A DNA stretch of 7,240 nucleotides from JADJVL01 sp039812765 (GTDB lineage: Bacteria > Acidobacteriota > Holophagae > Holophagales > Holophagaceae), in contig JBDIBF010000117.1 of NCBI GenBank assembly GCA_039812765.1, forward strand, positions 1 to 7,240, in the 5' to 3' direction. Position numbers and translations under genes: made by a program. This document shows, in pieces, positions 1 to 7,240 of the stretch. How positions within the stretch are numbered: position 1 is the first letter of the stretch; each line of letters begins with the position of its first letter. The notes under the pieces are model-generated. The model saw nothing but the letters and a program-made list of their open reading frames with translations, did not search any database and had not been told where the DNA came from.

Positions 1-378
1 GCCCTGCTGGAGGACTACCTGCGCATCGAGCAGATCCGCCTGGGGGACCGGCTGCGGGTGGCGTGGGACTGGCCCGCGTGGGCCGACGCGATCTCCGTCC
101 CGCCCCTGCTGCTCCAGCCCCTGGTGGAGAACGCCGTGATCCATGGCGTCGCTGCCGCCGCGGAGGGCGGCGAGCTGCGCCTGGGCGCCCATCGCGTCGG
201 CGATCTGCTGGTGCTGAAGGTGGAGAACACCGGGGCCGCCCCGAAGGGGGAGCGCGAAGGCCTTGGCCTGGGCCACCTGCGGGAGCGCCTGCGGCTGCTG
301 GGACAGGGCGCGGCCCTCGAACTCACCCGGGAGGGCGCCTGGACCCGGGCCCGCCTCACGCTTCCGCTGCCATCCTGA
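1..378 (+). CDS. LytS/YehU-type sensor histidine kinase, C-terminal part (5' truncated by window edge)
   Basis: This is the last 125 residues of a sensor histidine kinase of the LytS/YehU (His_kinase plus HATPase_c) class, which autophosphorylates and passes phosphate to a LytTR response regulator. The reading frame is open from base 1, so the N-terminus, including any membrane or sensor segment, lies upstream. Visible residues 3-18 carry the post-histidine segment typical of this class (LEDYLRIEQIRLGDRL). Next come the N box of the ATP-binding domain (LLQPLVENAVIHG, residues 38-50), a degenerate first glycine motif (VENTG, 74-78) and the glycine-rich lid GLGLGHLRERL (88-98). The phospho-accepting histidine is not in the window. 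The stop codon is 3 nt before the next gene, a LytTR regulator, which supports a co-transcribed two-component pair. The family call is secure; the signal sensed cannot be told. Confidence 0.9.
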   Translation, partial: ALLEDYLRIEQIRLGDRLRVAWDWPAWADAISVPPLLLQPLVENAVIHGVAAAAEGGELRLGAHRVGDLLVLKVENTGAAPKGEREGLGLGHLRERLRLLGQGAALELTREGAWTRARLTLPLPS

Positions 379-381
379 CCC

Positions 382-1128
382 ATGCCCAAGCCCCTGCGCA
401 TCGCCATCGCCGAGGACGAGCCCCTCAACCTCAAGCGCCTCGCGCGCCTGCTGGAGGACTGCGGCTGCGTGGTGGCGGGACAGTTCCGGGACGCGGCGGG
501 GCTGCGCACCTGGCTGAGCGGCGGCGGCAAGGCGGACGCCCTATTCCTGGACGTGCAGATGCCCGGCGAGGACGGCCTCAGCCTCGCCAGGAGTCTGGAG
601 GCGACGCTGCCCGTGGTCTTCGTCACCGCCCACAGGGACCACGCCGCGGAGGCCTTCGACACCGAGGCCCAGGACTTCCTCCTCAAGCCCGTCACCACCG
701 AGCGGCTGGTCCGCGCCCTGGACCGGGTGCGGCGGCGCCTGGCCCACAGCGCCGTGCCCGAGAAGCGCGCCACCCGCTACGCCATCCAGGCCGGCGAGGG
801 CCTCCTGTTCATGGAGCTGGCGAAGACTACCCACTTCGAAGTGAAGGACGAGACGGTCTGGGCCCATGCCGGCGAGCGCTTCCGCACCGTCTGGCGCAGC
901 CTGGGCGAAGTGGAGGCCCACTTCCCCGAGGCCGGCCTGATGCGCATCCAGCGCCACCTCCTGCTCCGCCCCGAGGCCGTGCTCGGCCTGCGGCCCGCGA
1001 TCAACGGCCGCGTTCTCGTCCGGCTGCCGGGAGGCGTGGAACTCGAGGCCAGCCGCGGAACGACGCCGAAGCTCAAGGAGCGGCTGGGGCTCGCCGGGAA
1101 GGATGTGGACCGGGGCGGGGAAGGGTAG
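382..1128 (+). CDS. LytTR-family DNA-binding response regulator
   Basis: This 248-residue protein has a receiver domain (about 5-120) and a C-terminal LytTR DNA-binding domain (about 131-235). Receiver landmarks are all present: acidic pair E11/D12, phospho-acceptor D57 in the segment FLDVQMPG, T82 in the segment VFVTAH, and K102 followed by proline. The second half shows the LytTR pattern of a strand-rich start, then RSLGEVEAHFPE, then MRIQRHLLL and a terminal SR...LKERL. The usual HRSYLVN-like motif is altered to QRHLLLR, so DNA contacts may differ from the textbook type. The start ATG lies 3 nt after the kinase stop and I see no clear Shine-Dalgarno sequence, so translation is probably coupled to the kinase. 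It is the likely phosphorylation partner of that kinase. Target promoters are not evident in the window. Confidence 0.93.
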   Translation: MPKPLRIAIAEDEPLNLKRLARLLEDCGCVVAGQFRDAAGLRTWLSGGGKADALFLDVQMPGEDGLSLARSLEATLPVVFVTAHRDHAAEAFDTEAQDFLLKPVTTERLVRALDRVRRRLAHSAVPEKRATRYAIQAGEGLLFMELAKTTHFEVKDETVWAHAGERFRTVWRSLGEVEAHFPEAGLMRIQRHLLLRPEAVLGLRPAINGRVLVRLPGGVELEASRGTTPKLKERLGLAGKDVDRGGEG

Positions 1129-1198
1129 AACCATCCCGGCTGATTGAAGAGACGGGACGAGTCCTCCGATCGGCCTCAAGGGCGCGGCTTCCAATCTG

Positions 1199-1271
1199 GC
1201 ACCTCGATCCAGCGCGGCCGCGCCTTTCGGCCACGCTGGATCGAGGTGCGGCCAAGCGACAGCGCGGCAGG
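1199..1271 (-). repeat. Hairpin repeat, unit A (minus orientation)
   Basis: Read on the minus strand, this unit has a lead (1271 to 1250) close to CTGCCGCGCTGTCGCTTGGC, then a hairpin from 1249 to 1199. Bases 1199-1214 pair perfectly with 1234-1249 (16 bp). One mismatch follows (1215/1233), then 5 more base pairs (1216-1220 with 1228-1232) and a 7-nt loop (1221-1227). The lead and the first six hairpin bases (GCACCT) match unit B in inverted orientation at 26 of 28 positions (1244-1271 against 1387-1414). Above the basal 6 bp the stem sequence differs from unit B, yet it remains self-complementary. The family is not recognised; it resembles REP/BIME-type or IS-end-like elements in layout only. 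Confidence 0.85.
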
Positions 1272-1386
1272 ACCATGAGCCGTGAAGGTCCCGGGCACGG
1301 AGGTTTCGGCGGGTCGAAGGTCAACGGCTTTCATGGGGGCCCCGTTCCGCCTCCGACTCCGAGCGTCTGGAAGGTCTTCTCCCCGG

Positions 1387-1463
1387 CCTGCCGCGCTATC
1401 GCTTGGCAGCACCTTCGTGAAGGGTGATCCGCAATTGGCGCGGATCACCCTTCACGAAGGTGC
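1387..1463 (+). repeat. Hairpin repeat, unit B (plus orientation), 24-bp perfect stem
   Basis: The lead 1387-1408 (close to CTGCCGCGCTATCGCTTGGC) is followed by a perfect 24-bp hairpin: 1409-1432 pairs with 1440-1463 around the 7-nt loop AATTGGC (1433-1439). The base of the stem, GCACCT/AGGTGC, is identical to unit A, and the loop length is the same. The middle of the stem is different and longer. The right arm ends in GAAGG, 6 nt before an ATG at 1467, but the frame that follows is not convincing as a gene. The hairpin could form in RNA from either strand or as a DNA cruciform. It might also terminate transcription from one or both convergent genes, though no T-run is present. Confidence 0.88.
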
Positions 1464-1554
1464 CGCATGAAAACCTTCCAACCTTCCATCGGCTCGTCAC
1501 GGCTGATCCTGGCCGACGAATGGTTGAATCGCAGCGTCGGGAGGAGCCCCCCGC

Positions 1555-2016
1555 TCAGCCCCTCCGCCGCTGGAAGAACCGCTGCACGAGTTCCCGGCAC
1601 TCGGCCTCCATCAAGCCGCCCTGGAACTCGATCCGATGGTTGAGGTTCGCCTCCTGGAGCTGGGGCAGCAGACGGCTGACGCCCACCTTGGGATCCGCCG
1701 CGCCGAAGACGACCCGCGCGACGCGGGCGTGCACCAGCGCGCCAAAACACATGAGGCAGGGCTCAAGGGTGACGTAGAGGGTGCTGCCGCTGAAGCGGTA
1801 GTTCTTCAGCCAGGCGCCGGCACTGCGCAGGGCCTGCACCTCCGCGTGGGCGGTGGGGTCGTTGGAGGAGATCGGGGCGTTGTGGCCTCGGCCCACCAGC
1901 AGGCCCTCGCTCACCAGCACGGCGCCGATGGGCACCTCGTCCCGGCGCTCGGCCTCCCAGGCCTCGTCCAGGGCCTTCTGCATGAACCAGACGTCGTCGC
2001 CGCTCCAGGGCGTCAT
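1555..2016 (-). CDS. tadA: tRNA-specific adenosine deaminase TadA
   Basis: This 153-residue zinc deaminase converts adenosine 34 in the anticodon wobble position (tRNA-Arg ACG in most bacteria) to inosine. The HAE motif gives zinc ligand H57 and proton-shuttle E59. PCLMC at residues 86-90 supplies zinc ligands C87 and C90, the same spacing and numbering as in E. coli TadA. Other family marks are EVPIGAVLV (27-35), the NDPTAHAE segment, TLEPC, and the C-terminal stretch DPKVGV...NHRIEF with a terminal FFQRRR that resembles the tRNA-contacting end of TadA. Length is normal. The ATG overlaps the stop of the upstream 810-aa gene as ATGA, and no strong Shine-Dalgarno sequence precedes it, so translational coupling is likely. 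Other cytidine/guanine deaminases are less likely given the DPKVG and NHRIE features. Confidence 0.95.
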   Translation of the reverse strand: MTPWSGDDVWFMQKALDEAWEAERRDEVPIGAVLVSEGLLVGRGHNAPISSNDPTAHAEVQALRSAGAWLKNYRFSGSTLYVTLEPCLMCFGALVHARVARVVFGAADPKVGVSRLLPQLQEANLNHRIEFQGGLMEAECRELVQRFFQRRRG

Positions 2017-4445
2017 TGGCCCCGTCCGCGGCCGGGGAAGCCGCCGGGACCGAAGCCCCCCGGACCGATGCCGCCCGGGCCCTGGCCACGCCGCTGGCCT
2101 GGCCTGGGCGCCTCGACGGTGGCGGGCTCCTGGGAGGGGTCCGGCGAGCCGAGCATCTCGCGCAGGGCCTCGTCCACGAGCTTCACCTCCGCCGTGCGGC
2201 GGAGCACGGTGAGGGCCTCCTTCAGGGGCGCGGCGATGGACTCGCCCTGCTCCCGGCGCCGCTGGAGGATGGCGTTCCGGAAGGCGCCGAAGGCCCTGAA
2301 GGCGGGCAGGGGCCTCTTGTCCAGGCCGTCCCAGGCCTCCTGGAACCAGGCCCGCATCTCCTCGAAGCGGCCGGCGGTGCGAAGCTCCTCCGCCACCGTC
2401 GCATGCACCTCCTTGGGCAGGCGGCTGGCCCAGCGGCCCTCGGATCCCCACACCGGCAGGGTGCGCGCGAAGCTGAGGGGCGAAGGGTTCGCCGGGTGGA
2501 ACCGCGCCCAGGCCATCCAGAGCCTCCAGGCGGAGGTGCGCGTGGGCCAGGACCGGAGCTCCCGGTCGGCCTCGGGCAGCACCTTGAGGGCGTTCCACTG
2601 CCAGAGCTGGGGGTTCGGCGTCCAGGCCTTGGTGCGGACCTCCGGCGCCACCTTCCCGAGGCGGGCGTCCTCGGCGAGCTGGGGCTCGAGGTGGCCGTTG
2701 GGCATGCGGTCCAGGGCCAGGGCCGCCCGGGCGCGGCGGGCCGCGAGGTGGTCCGGGTCGCGCCGGATGATCTCGCCCAGGCGCTGGTAGAGGCTGGGGG
2801 CGAGGGCCGCGAGCTTCGCGGCGAGATCCTCGGGGTAGGGGCATCCGACGCCGGACTGGAGCACCTCGTCGCCCCGAAGCAGCACGTAGCGCGCGGGCTC
2901 CGCCGGCCAGCCCTGTTTCCGGCGCAGGGCCTCGGCCGCCGGGGCGCCCAGGTCGTCCCACACCAGTTCGGACGGGGACCATGGCTGGAGGGGTCCCGCC
3001 TTCCGCAGGCGGTCCCAGCTCTCCTTCCAGACCGGCGTGCCCACCAGGGCGAGGCGCAGCGGCGGTGGCGGCGCGGGGGCCGGCAGGTCCGGCAGGGCGT
3101 CGGCGTCGAGCAGGGCCTGGAAGGCCTCCTTCTGGCTGTTGCGGAGCTCGGGGATGGCGAAGCGCAGCCGCCGGGTGAATTCGCCTTCCCAGCGGGCGCC
3201 GGCCCACCGCTGCACCTCCTGGATCGCGGGGCCCACCTCGTTCCAGCGCCCCAGCCGGGCCAGGCAGCGCGCCTTCTGCACCTCCAGCTCGGCCCGCAGC
3301 CCCGTGTGGGTCCGCCAGGCCTCCTTCGAGAGGAAGGGATCGGACGCGAGGCCCTCGAACTCCCGGAGGAAGGCCAGGGCGCCTTCCCAGTCCTCCCGCC
3401 CTTCGAACTCCTGCATCACCGCGTTCACCAGGGGCATGGGCGGCCAGGGCTGGCCGGGCACCGGCACCACCTTCCGGAAGGCGTCCAGGGGACTCAGTCC
3501 CGCGGCCCTGGCCACGCCGCCGAACTGCGCCCAGAGCATCGGGTCGTGGGGATCGCGCACCAGTCCGTCGAGGAGCTGGTCGGCCATGCGCGAAGCCACG
3601 GCGCGCATCCTCGGGGACTGGCCGGCGCCCATGCCCTGGAAGGCCATGGCGGCCAGGAAGAGGTTCGGCGCCTGGGTCCAGCCTGGAACCTCCACGACCC
3701 TGCCCAGCGCCTCCGCGGCCTCGGCGAAGGCCTCGTCGGCGAGGGCCGCGCCGCTGGGGTCCGAGCCCGTGGCGAAGGTCATGGCCCCGCTGCGGCCGAA
3801 GAAGTTGCCGAAGCCCATCCCGCCGGCGGCCCCGGTGGTCTGCGCGGCCTCCTCGCGGACGATGCGGCCCTCCTTCTGGTACTGCTGGTAGCGGGTGAGG
3901 ACGAGGGCGAGGTTCTCCTGGGCGGCCTCGGCCAGGGCCTCCCCGTGGTCCGGGTGGTCCCGCAGGAAGGCGTCCCGCCGTTCCCAGCGGGGCTGGAAGC
4001 CCAGTCCCTTCAATTCCGCGAGGAGCTGGTCGCCCGTGGGGCGCCCGTTCAGCTCCTTGATCTTCTCCGCGGGGGGATCCAGCAGGATCCACTTCGCGTC
4101 GGTGTTCCAGCCCCGCTCCGCCCAAAGGTCCCTGGCGGTGGCGGCGTTGAGCTGCACCACGCGGAACTCCTGGGTGGCCTGCAGCCGCCGGAAGGTGTCG
4201 TCGGCGAGCCACCAGGCGTCCTTGGCGTCCTCGGGGCGCAGCACCATTACCCAGCGCCCGTCGATGCCCATGGGGCCGAAGGAGACCGCCTGGTTGTCGC
4301 CGCGCTGCTGGGCGAGGAAGGCGTCCCAGCTCGGCGGCCCGGGGGCGGGCAGCCCCTGGGGCGGCTTCGCCTGGGCGATGGCCGACCCTTCCCCGGGGAC
4401 CAGGAGCAGCACCACGGCCAGGGGATGGACGCGCATCGGCCTCAC
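2013..4445 (-). CDS. Exported 810-aa protein of unknown function with an internal duplication and a Gly/Arg-rich tail
   Basis: I do not recognise this family. The GTG start at 4445 is chosen because GGAGG (4457-4453) sits 7 nt upstream; the later in-frame ATG at 4436 has only GAGG at 3 nt. The N-terminus has a signal-peptide pattern: basic RPMR, hydrophobic LAVVLLLVPG, then a possible cleavage after AIA or AQA near residue 24-26. A segment at about 64-181 and another at about 463-578 look like copies of one domain. Each has a strand, an ARxL/EAL helix, a GW...W/YxLL strand, a G-P...L-A-L helix, then RDHPDH or RRDPDH followed by an alanine-rich helix. The fold may be thioredoxin-like without a CxxC, but this is inference. 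The regions between and after the copies are helix-rich (TPR/HEAT-like impression). Residues 203-227 are Gly/Phe/Met-rich, and the tail 780-810 is Gly/Pro/Arg-rich with GPGG repeats. It lies directly upstream of tadA with a 4-bp overlap. Localisation is probably periplasmic or outside the cell. Confidence 0.85.
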   Translation of the reverse strand: MRPMRVHPLAVVLLLVPGEGSAIAQAKPPQGLPAPGPPSWDAFLAQQRGDNQAVSFGPMGIDGRWVMVLRPEDAKDAWWLADDTFRRLQATQEFRVVQLNAATARDLWAERGWNTDAKWILLDPPAEKIKELNGRPTGDQLLAELKGLGFQPRWERRDAFLRDHPDHGEALAEAAQENLALVLTRYQQYQKEGRIVREEAAQTTGAAGGMGFGNFFGRSGAMTFATGSDPSGAALADEAFAEAAEALGRVVEVPGWTQAPNLFLAAMAFQGMGAGQSPRMRAVASRMADQLLDGLVRDPHDPMLWAQFGGVARAAGLSPLDAFRKVVPVPGQPWPPMPLVNAVMQEFEGREDWEGALAFLREFEGLASDPFLSKEAWRTHTGLRAELEVQKARCLARLGRWNEVGPAIQEVQRWAGARWEGEFTRRLRFAIPELRNSQKEAFQALLDADALPDLPAPAPPPPLRLALVGTPVWKESWDRLRKAGPLQPWSPSELVWDDLGAPAAEALRRKQGWPAEPARYVLLRGDEVLQSGVGCPYPEDLAAKLAALAPSLYQRLGEIIRRDPDHLAARRARAALALDRMPNGHLEPQLAEDARLGKVAPEVRTKAWTPNPQLWQWNALKVLPEADRELRSWPTRTSAWRLWMAWARFHPANPSPLSFARTLPVWGSEGRWASRLPKEVHATVAEELRTAGRFEEMRAWFQEAWDGLDKRPLPAFRAFGAFRNAILQRRREQGESIAAPLKEALTVLRRTAEVKLVDEALREMLGSPDPSQEPATVEAPRPGQRRGQGPGGIGPGGFGPGGFPGRGRGQ

Positions 4446-4452
4446 GGGGAAA

Positions 4453-4457
4453 CCTCC
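4453..4457 (-). promoter_or_regulatory. Shine-Dalgarno sequence that sets the GTG start of the 810-aa protein
   Basis: On the minus strand GGAGG lies 7 nt upstream of the in-frame GTG at 4445, an ideal spacing. The spacing to the ATG at 4436 is 16 nt, which is too far. This supports GTG as the initiator, with the signal peptide beginning RPMR. Confidence 0.7.
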
Positions 4458-4490
4458 ATTGTGGCAAGGGCGGCAGGGCATTTAAAGCGA

Positions 4491-4518
4491 TGAACTGAAG
4501 GAACGCCTCCGGTAGGAT
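4491..4518 (+). promoter_or_regulatory. Candidate promoter for carAB
   Basis: TAGGAT at 4513-4518 resembles a sigma-70 -10 element. A poor -35 match, TGAACT (4491-4496), lies 16 nt upstream. If used, transcription would begin near 4525 and leave a leader of about 80 nt before carA. The -35 match is weak and the assignment rests on position and the -10 resemblance only. Confidence 0.3.
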
Positions 4519-4583
4519 CGTCAAGGTCCGGGAAGCCGCGGGCGGACGATGGTCGATCCGCGCAAGGCTGATGACATCCAGAC

Positions 4584-4602
4584 CCTCCTTGTTCCCTGGA
4601 GG
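4584..4602 (+). promoter_or_regulatory. Small hairpin that would cover the carA ribosome binding site
   Basis: CCTCC (4584-4588) is complementary to GGAGG (4598-4602), the Shine-Dalgarno sequence of carA, across a 9-nt loop. In RNA this 5-bp stem would mask the ribosome binding site, which ends 4 nt before the ATG at 4607. It may be chance in a GC-rich leader, but the match is to the whole core of the site. Confidence 0.35.
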
Positions 4603-4606
4603 TTGC

Positions 4607-5681
4607 ATGCGCGCGCACCTGATCCTGAAGGACGGCACGGTCTTCCGCGGCCGGGCGCCCCTGGGATTCGGCGGCAGCGGCGAGGCGGTCTTCACCACCG
4701 CCATGGCCGGCTACCAGGAGATCCTCACGGACCCCAGCTTCGCGGGGCAGATGGTCACCATGACCTTCCCCGAGCAGGGCATCTACGGCGTCCACGCGGA
4801 CCTGAACGAGGCGCCTCGGCCCTGGGCCACGGCGCTCCTGTGCCGGCGCCTCACGGGCACCCCGGACCACACGCTCTCGGAGAGCGACCTGGGGGGCTGG
4901 CTCAAGCGCCACCGGATTCCCGTGATGACGGACCTGGACACCCGGGCCCTGACCCGGCACCTGCGGGACGCGGGCTCCCAGCCCGGCCTCGTCTGGACCG
5001 AGGGCGAGGGCAGCGTGGAGGCCGGCGCCCTGAAGGCCGCCGCCCTGCCGGACATGGCGGGCCAGGCGCTGTGCGCCGAGGTGAGCTGCAAGGACCGCTA
5101 CGAGATCCCGCTCGAGGGGGCGGCGTTCCGGGTCTCGGTGCTGGACGGCGGCATCAAGGCCTCGATCCTGAAGCAGCTCTCCGCCTCAGGGCTTCATCTC
5201 GAGGTCTTCCCCTGGGACGCGCCGGCATCCGAGCTGCTCGCCCCGCGCTTCCACGGGGTCTTCCTCAGCAACGGCCCCGGCGACCCCGGCGCCCTGCCGG
5301 GGATGCAGAAGGAGGTGGAGAAGCTCATCGGCCAGCGGCCGGTCTTCGGCATCTGCCTGGGCCACCAGCTCCTGGGCCACGCCTTCGGGGGGCGGACCTT
5401 CAAGCTCAAGTTCGGCCACCGGGGCGCCAACCAGCCGGTGCACGACCTGATCACGGGGCGCATCGAGATCACCGCCCAGAACCACGGCTTCGCCGTGGAC
5501 GAGGCCAGCCTGCCCCCGGAGATCGAGGTGACCCACAAGCACCTCAGCGACGGCACGGTGGAGGGCCTGCGGCACAAAACGCTTCCTATCTTCTCCCTGC
5601 AGCACCATCCCGAGGCGAGCCCGGGACCCCATGACGCGAGGAGCGCCTTCGGCCGCTTCGTGTCGATGCTGGAGGCCGCCC

Positions 5682-5689
<8 letters not shown>
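4607..5689 (+). CDS. carA: Carbamoyl-phosphate synthase small (glutaminase) subunit CarA
   Basis: This 360-residue subunit hydrolyses glutamine and channels ammonia to CarB for carbamoyl phosphate synthesis, the entry to pyrimidine and arginine pathways. The N-terminal CarA domain (about 1-150) begins RAHLILKDGTVFRG and carries GYQEILTDPSFAGQ (35-48) and DLDTRALTRHLR (109-120). The class I glutamine amidotransferase domain (about 174-355) has SNGPGDP (221-227), the nucleophile C250 in GICLGHQLLG, and the H334/E336 pair in QHHPEASPGPHD. Length is close to usual. The ATG at 4607 follows GGAGG (4598-4602) by 4 nt; an in-frame upstream ATG at 4571 has no comparable site and would add 12 residues outside the conserved start. 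Usual GNYGVN-like text is GIYGVH here, a mild variation. The end overlaps carB by 8 bp. Confidence 0.97.

Positions 5690-7240
<1,551 letters not shown>

Larger units (their letters stand above)
1129..1554. other. 426-bp gene-free interval between convergent genes, carrying paired hairpin repeats
   Basis: No convincing coding sequence lies between the response regulator (+) and tadA (-). Short reading frames occur on both strands but lack good ribosome binding sites and run through the palindromes. The interval holds two inverted copies of a hairpin-bearing repeat (about 1199-1271 and 1387-1463), separated by a 115-bp spacer. The outer flanks, 1129-1198 and 1464-1554, show no clear further structure. 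A possible extra pairing is 1369-1379 with 1469-1479 (10 of 11 positions). No T-tract follows either hairpin, so a classical intrinsic terminator is not shown. The convergent arrangement nevertheless makes a transcription-ending role plausible. Confidence 0.75.
4446..4606. promoter_or_regulatory. Divergent intergenic region between the exported-protein gene and carA
   Basis: These 161 bp must carry the starts of two opposite transcription units, unless one is driven from further away. An A/T-rich palindrome TTTAAA (4481-4486) is the only clear low-GC patch and could serve as a -10-like core for the minus-strand gene. For carA a better candidate is TAGGAT at 4513-4518. Between that candidate and carA, several short inverted repeats occur. 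I see no recognisable PyrR-type binding loop or riboswitch. Confidence 0.6.

Noticed and set aside
63..1427. Plus-strand 454-codon frame across the kinase and regulator
   Set aside because: It is an out-of-frame shadow with arginine/proline/glycine-rich sequence; the kinase and LytTR motifs lie in other frames.
1199..1463. Integron attC site, CRISPR array or typical IS with a transposase
   Set aside because: No RYYYAAC/GTTRRRY core pair frames the hairpins, there are no regularly spaced direct repeats, and no transposase is encoded in the interval.
1467..1643. Small plus-strand frame of 58 codons starting MKTFQPS just after hairpin B, with GAAGG 6 nt upstream
   Set aside because: Its second half runs antisense into tadA and is low-complexity, and no family is recognisable. 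It is kept only as a remote possibility of a leader peptide.
2016..4493. Plus-strand open frame of about 825 codons opposite the exported-protein gene
   Set aside because: It is the antisense shadow of a high-GC gene. The minus strand has a signal peptide, a good ribosome binding site and coherent domain repeats, while the plus-strand translation is low-complexity G/R/L/H-rich with no motifs.
4571..4606. Upstream in-frame ATG for carA adding 12 residues
   Set aside because: It has no ribosome binding site at suitable spacing and the extra residues are not part of the conserved CarA start; the ATG at 4607 has GGAGG directly upstream.
1555..4704. A single 1049-codon minus-strand frame that would fuse a long N-terminal region to TadA
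   Set aside because: Only the last 153 residues look like protein (TadA). The rest is proline/arginine/glycine-rich out-of-frame translation of the 810-aa gene.

Overview
The window is a high-GC (estimated near 70%) bacterial chromosomal segment. Its codon use is strongly G/C-ended, and its gene set is ordinary core and signalling genes: a LytS/LytTR two-component pair, tRNA adenosine deaminase, a large exported protein, and carA-carB. There are no phage genes, transposases or CRISPR arrays. The exact lineage cannot be fixed from sequence alone. A high-GC Gram-negative such as a member of the Acidobacteriota (Holophagae-like) would fit, but this is a low-confidence impression.

Layout. Positions 1-1128 (+) hold the C-terminal end of a LytS-type sensor histidine kinase followed 3 nt later by a LytTR response regulator. 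Positions 1129-1554 are a 426-bp gene-free interval between convergent genes. It contains two inverted copies of a structured repeat, each a roughly 20-nt conserved lead plus a long hairpin with a 7-nt loop. Positions 1555-4445 (-) hold an 810-aa exported protein of unknown function followed by tadA; the two overlap by 4 bp (ATGA). Positions 4446-4606 are a 161-bp divergent intergenic region. Positions 4607-7240 (+) hold carA and the first half of carB, overlapping by 8 bp; carB runs off the window.

How the genes work together. The kinase and LytTR regulator form a signalling pair whose input domain lies outside the window. carA and carB encode the two subunits of carbamoyl-phosphate synthetase, feeding pyrimidine and arginine synthesis. 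tadA makes inosine at the tRNA wobble position and is translationally coupled to the unknown exported protein, with no obvious functional link. The most unusual parts are the paired hairpin repeats at 1199-1463 and the internal duplication of the 810-aa protein.
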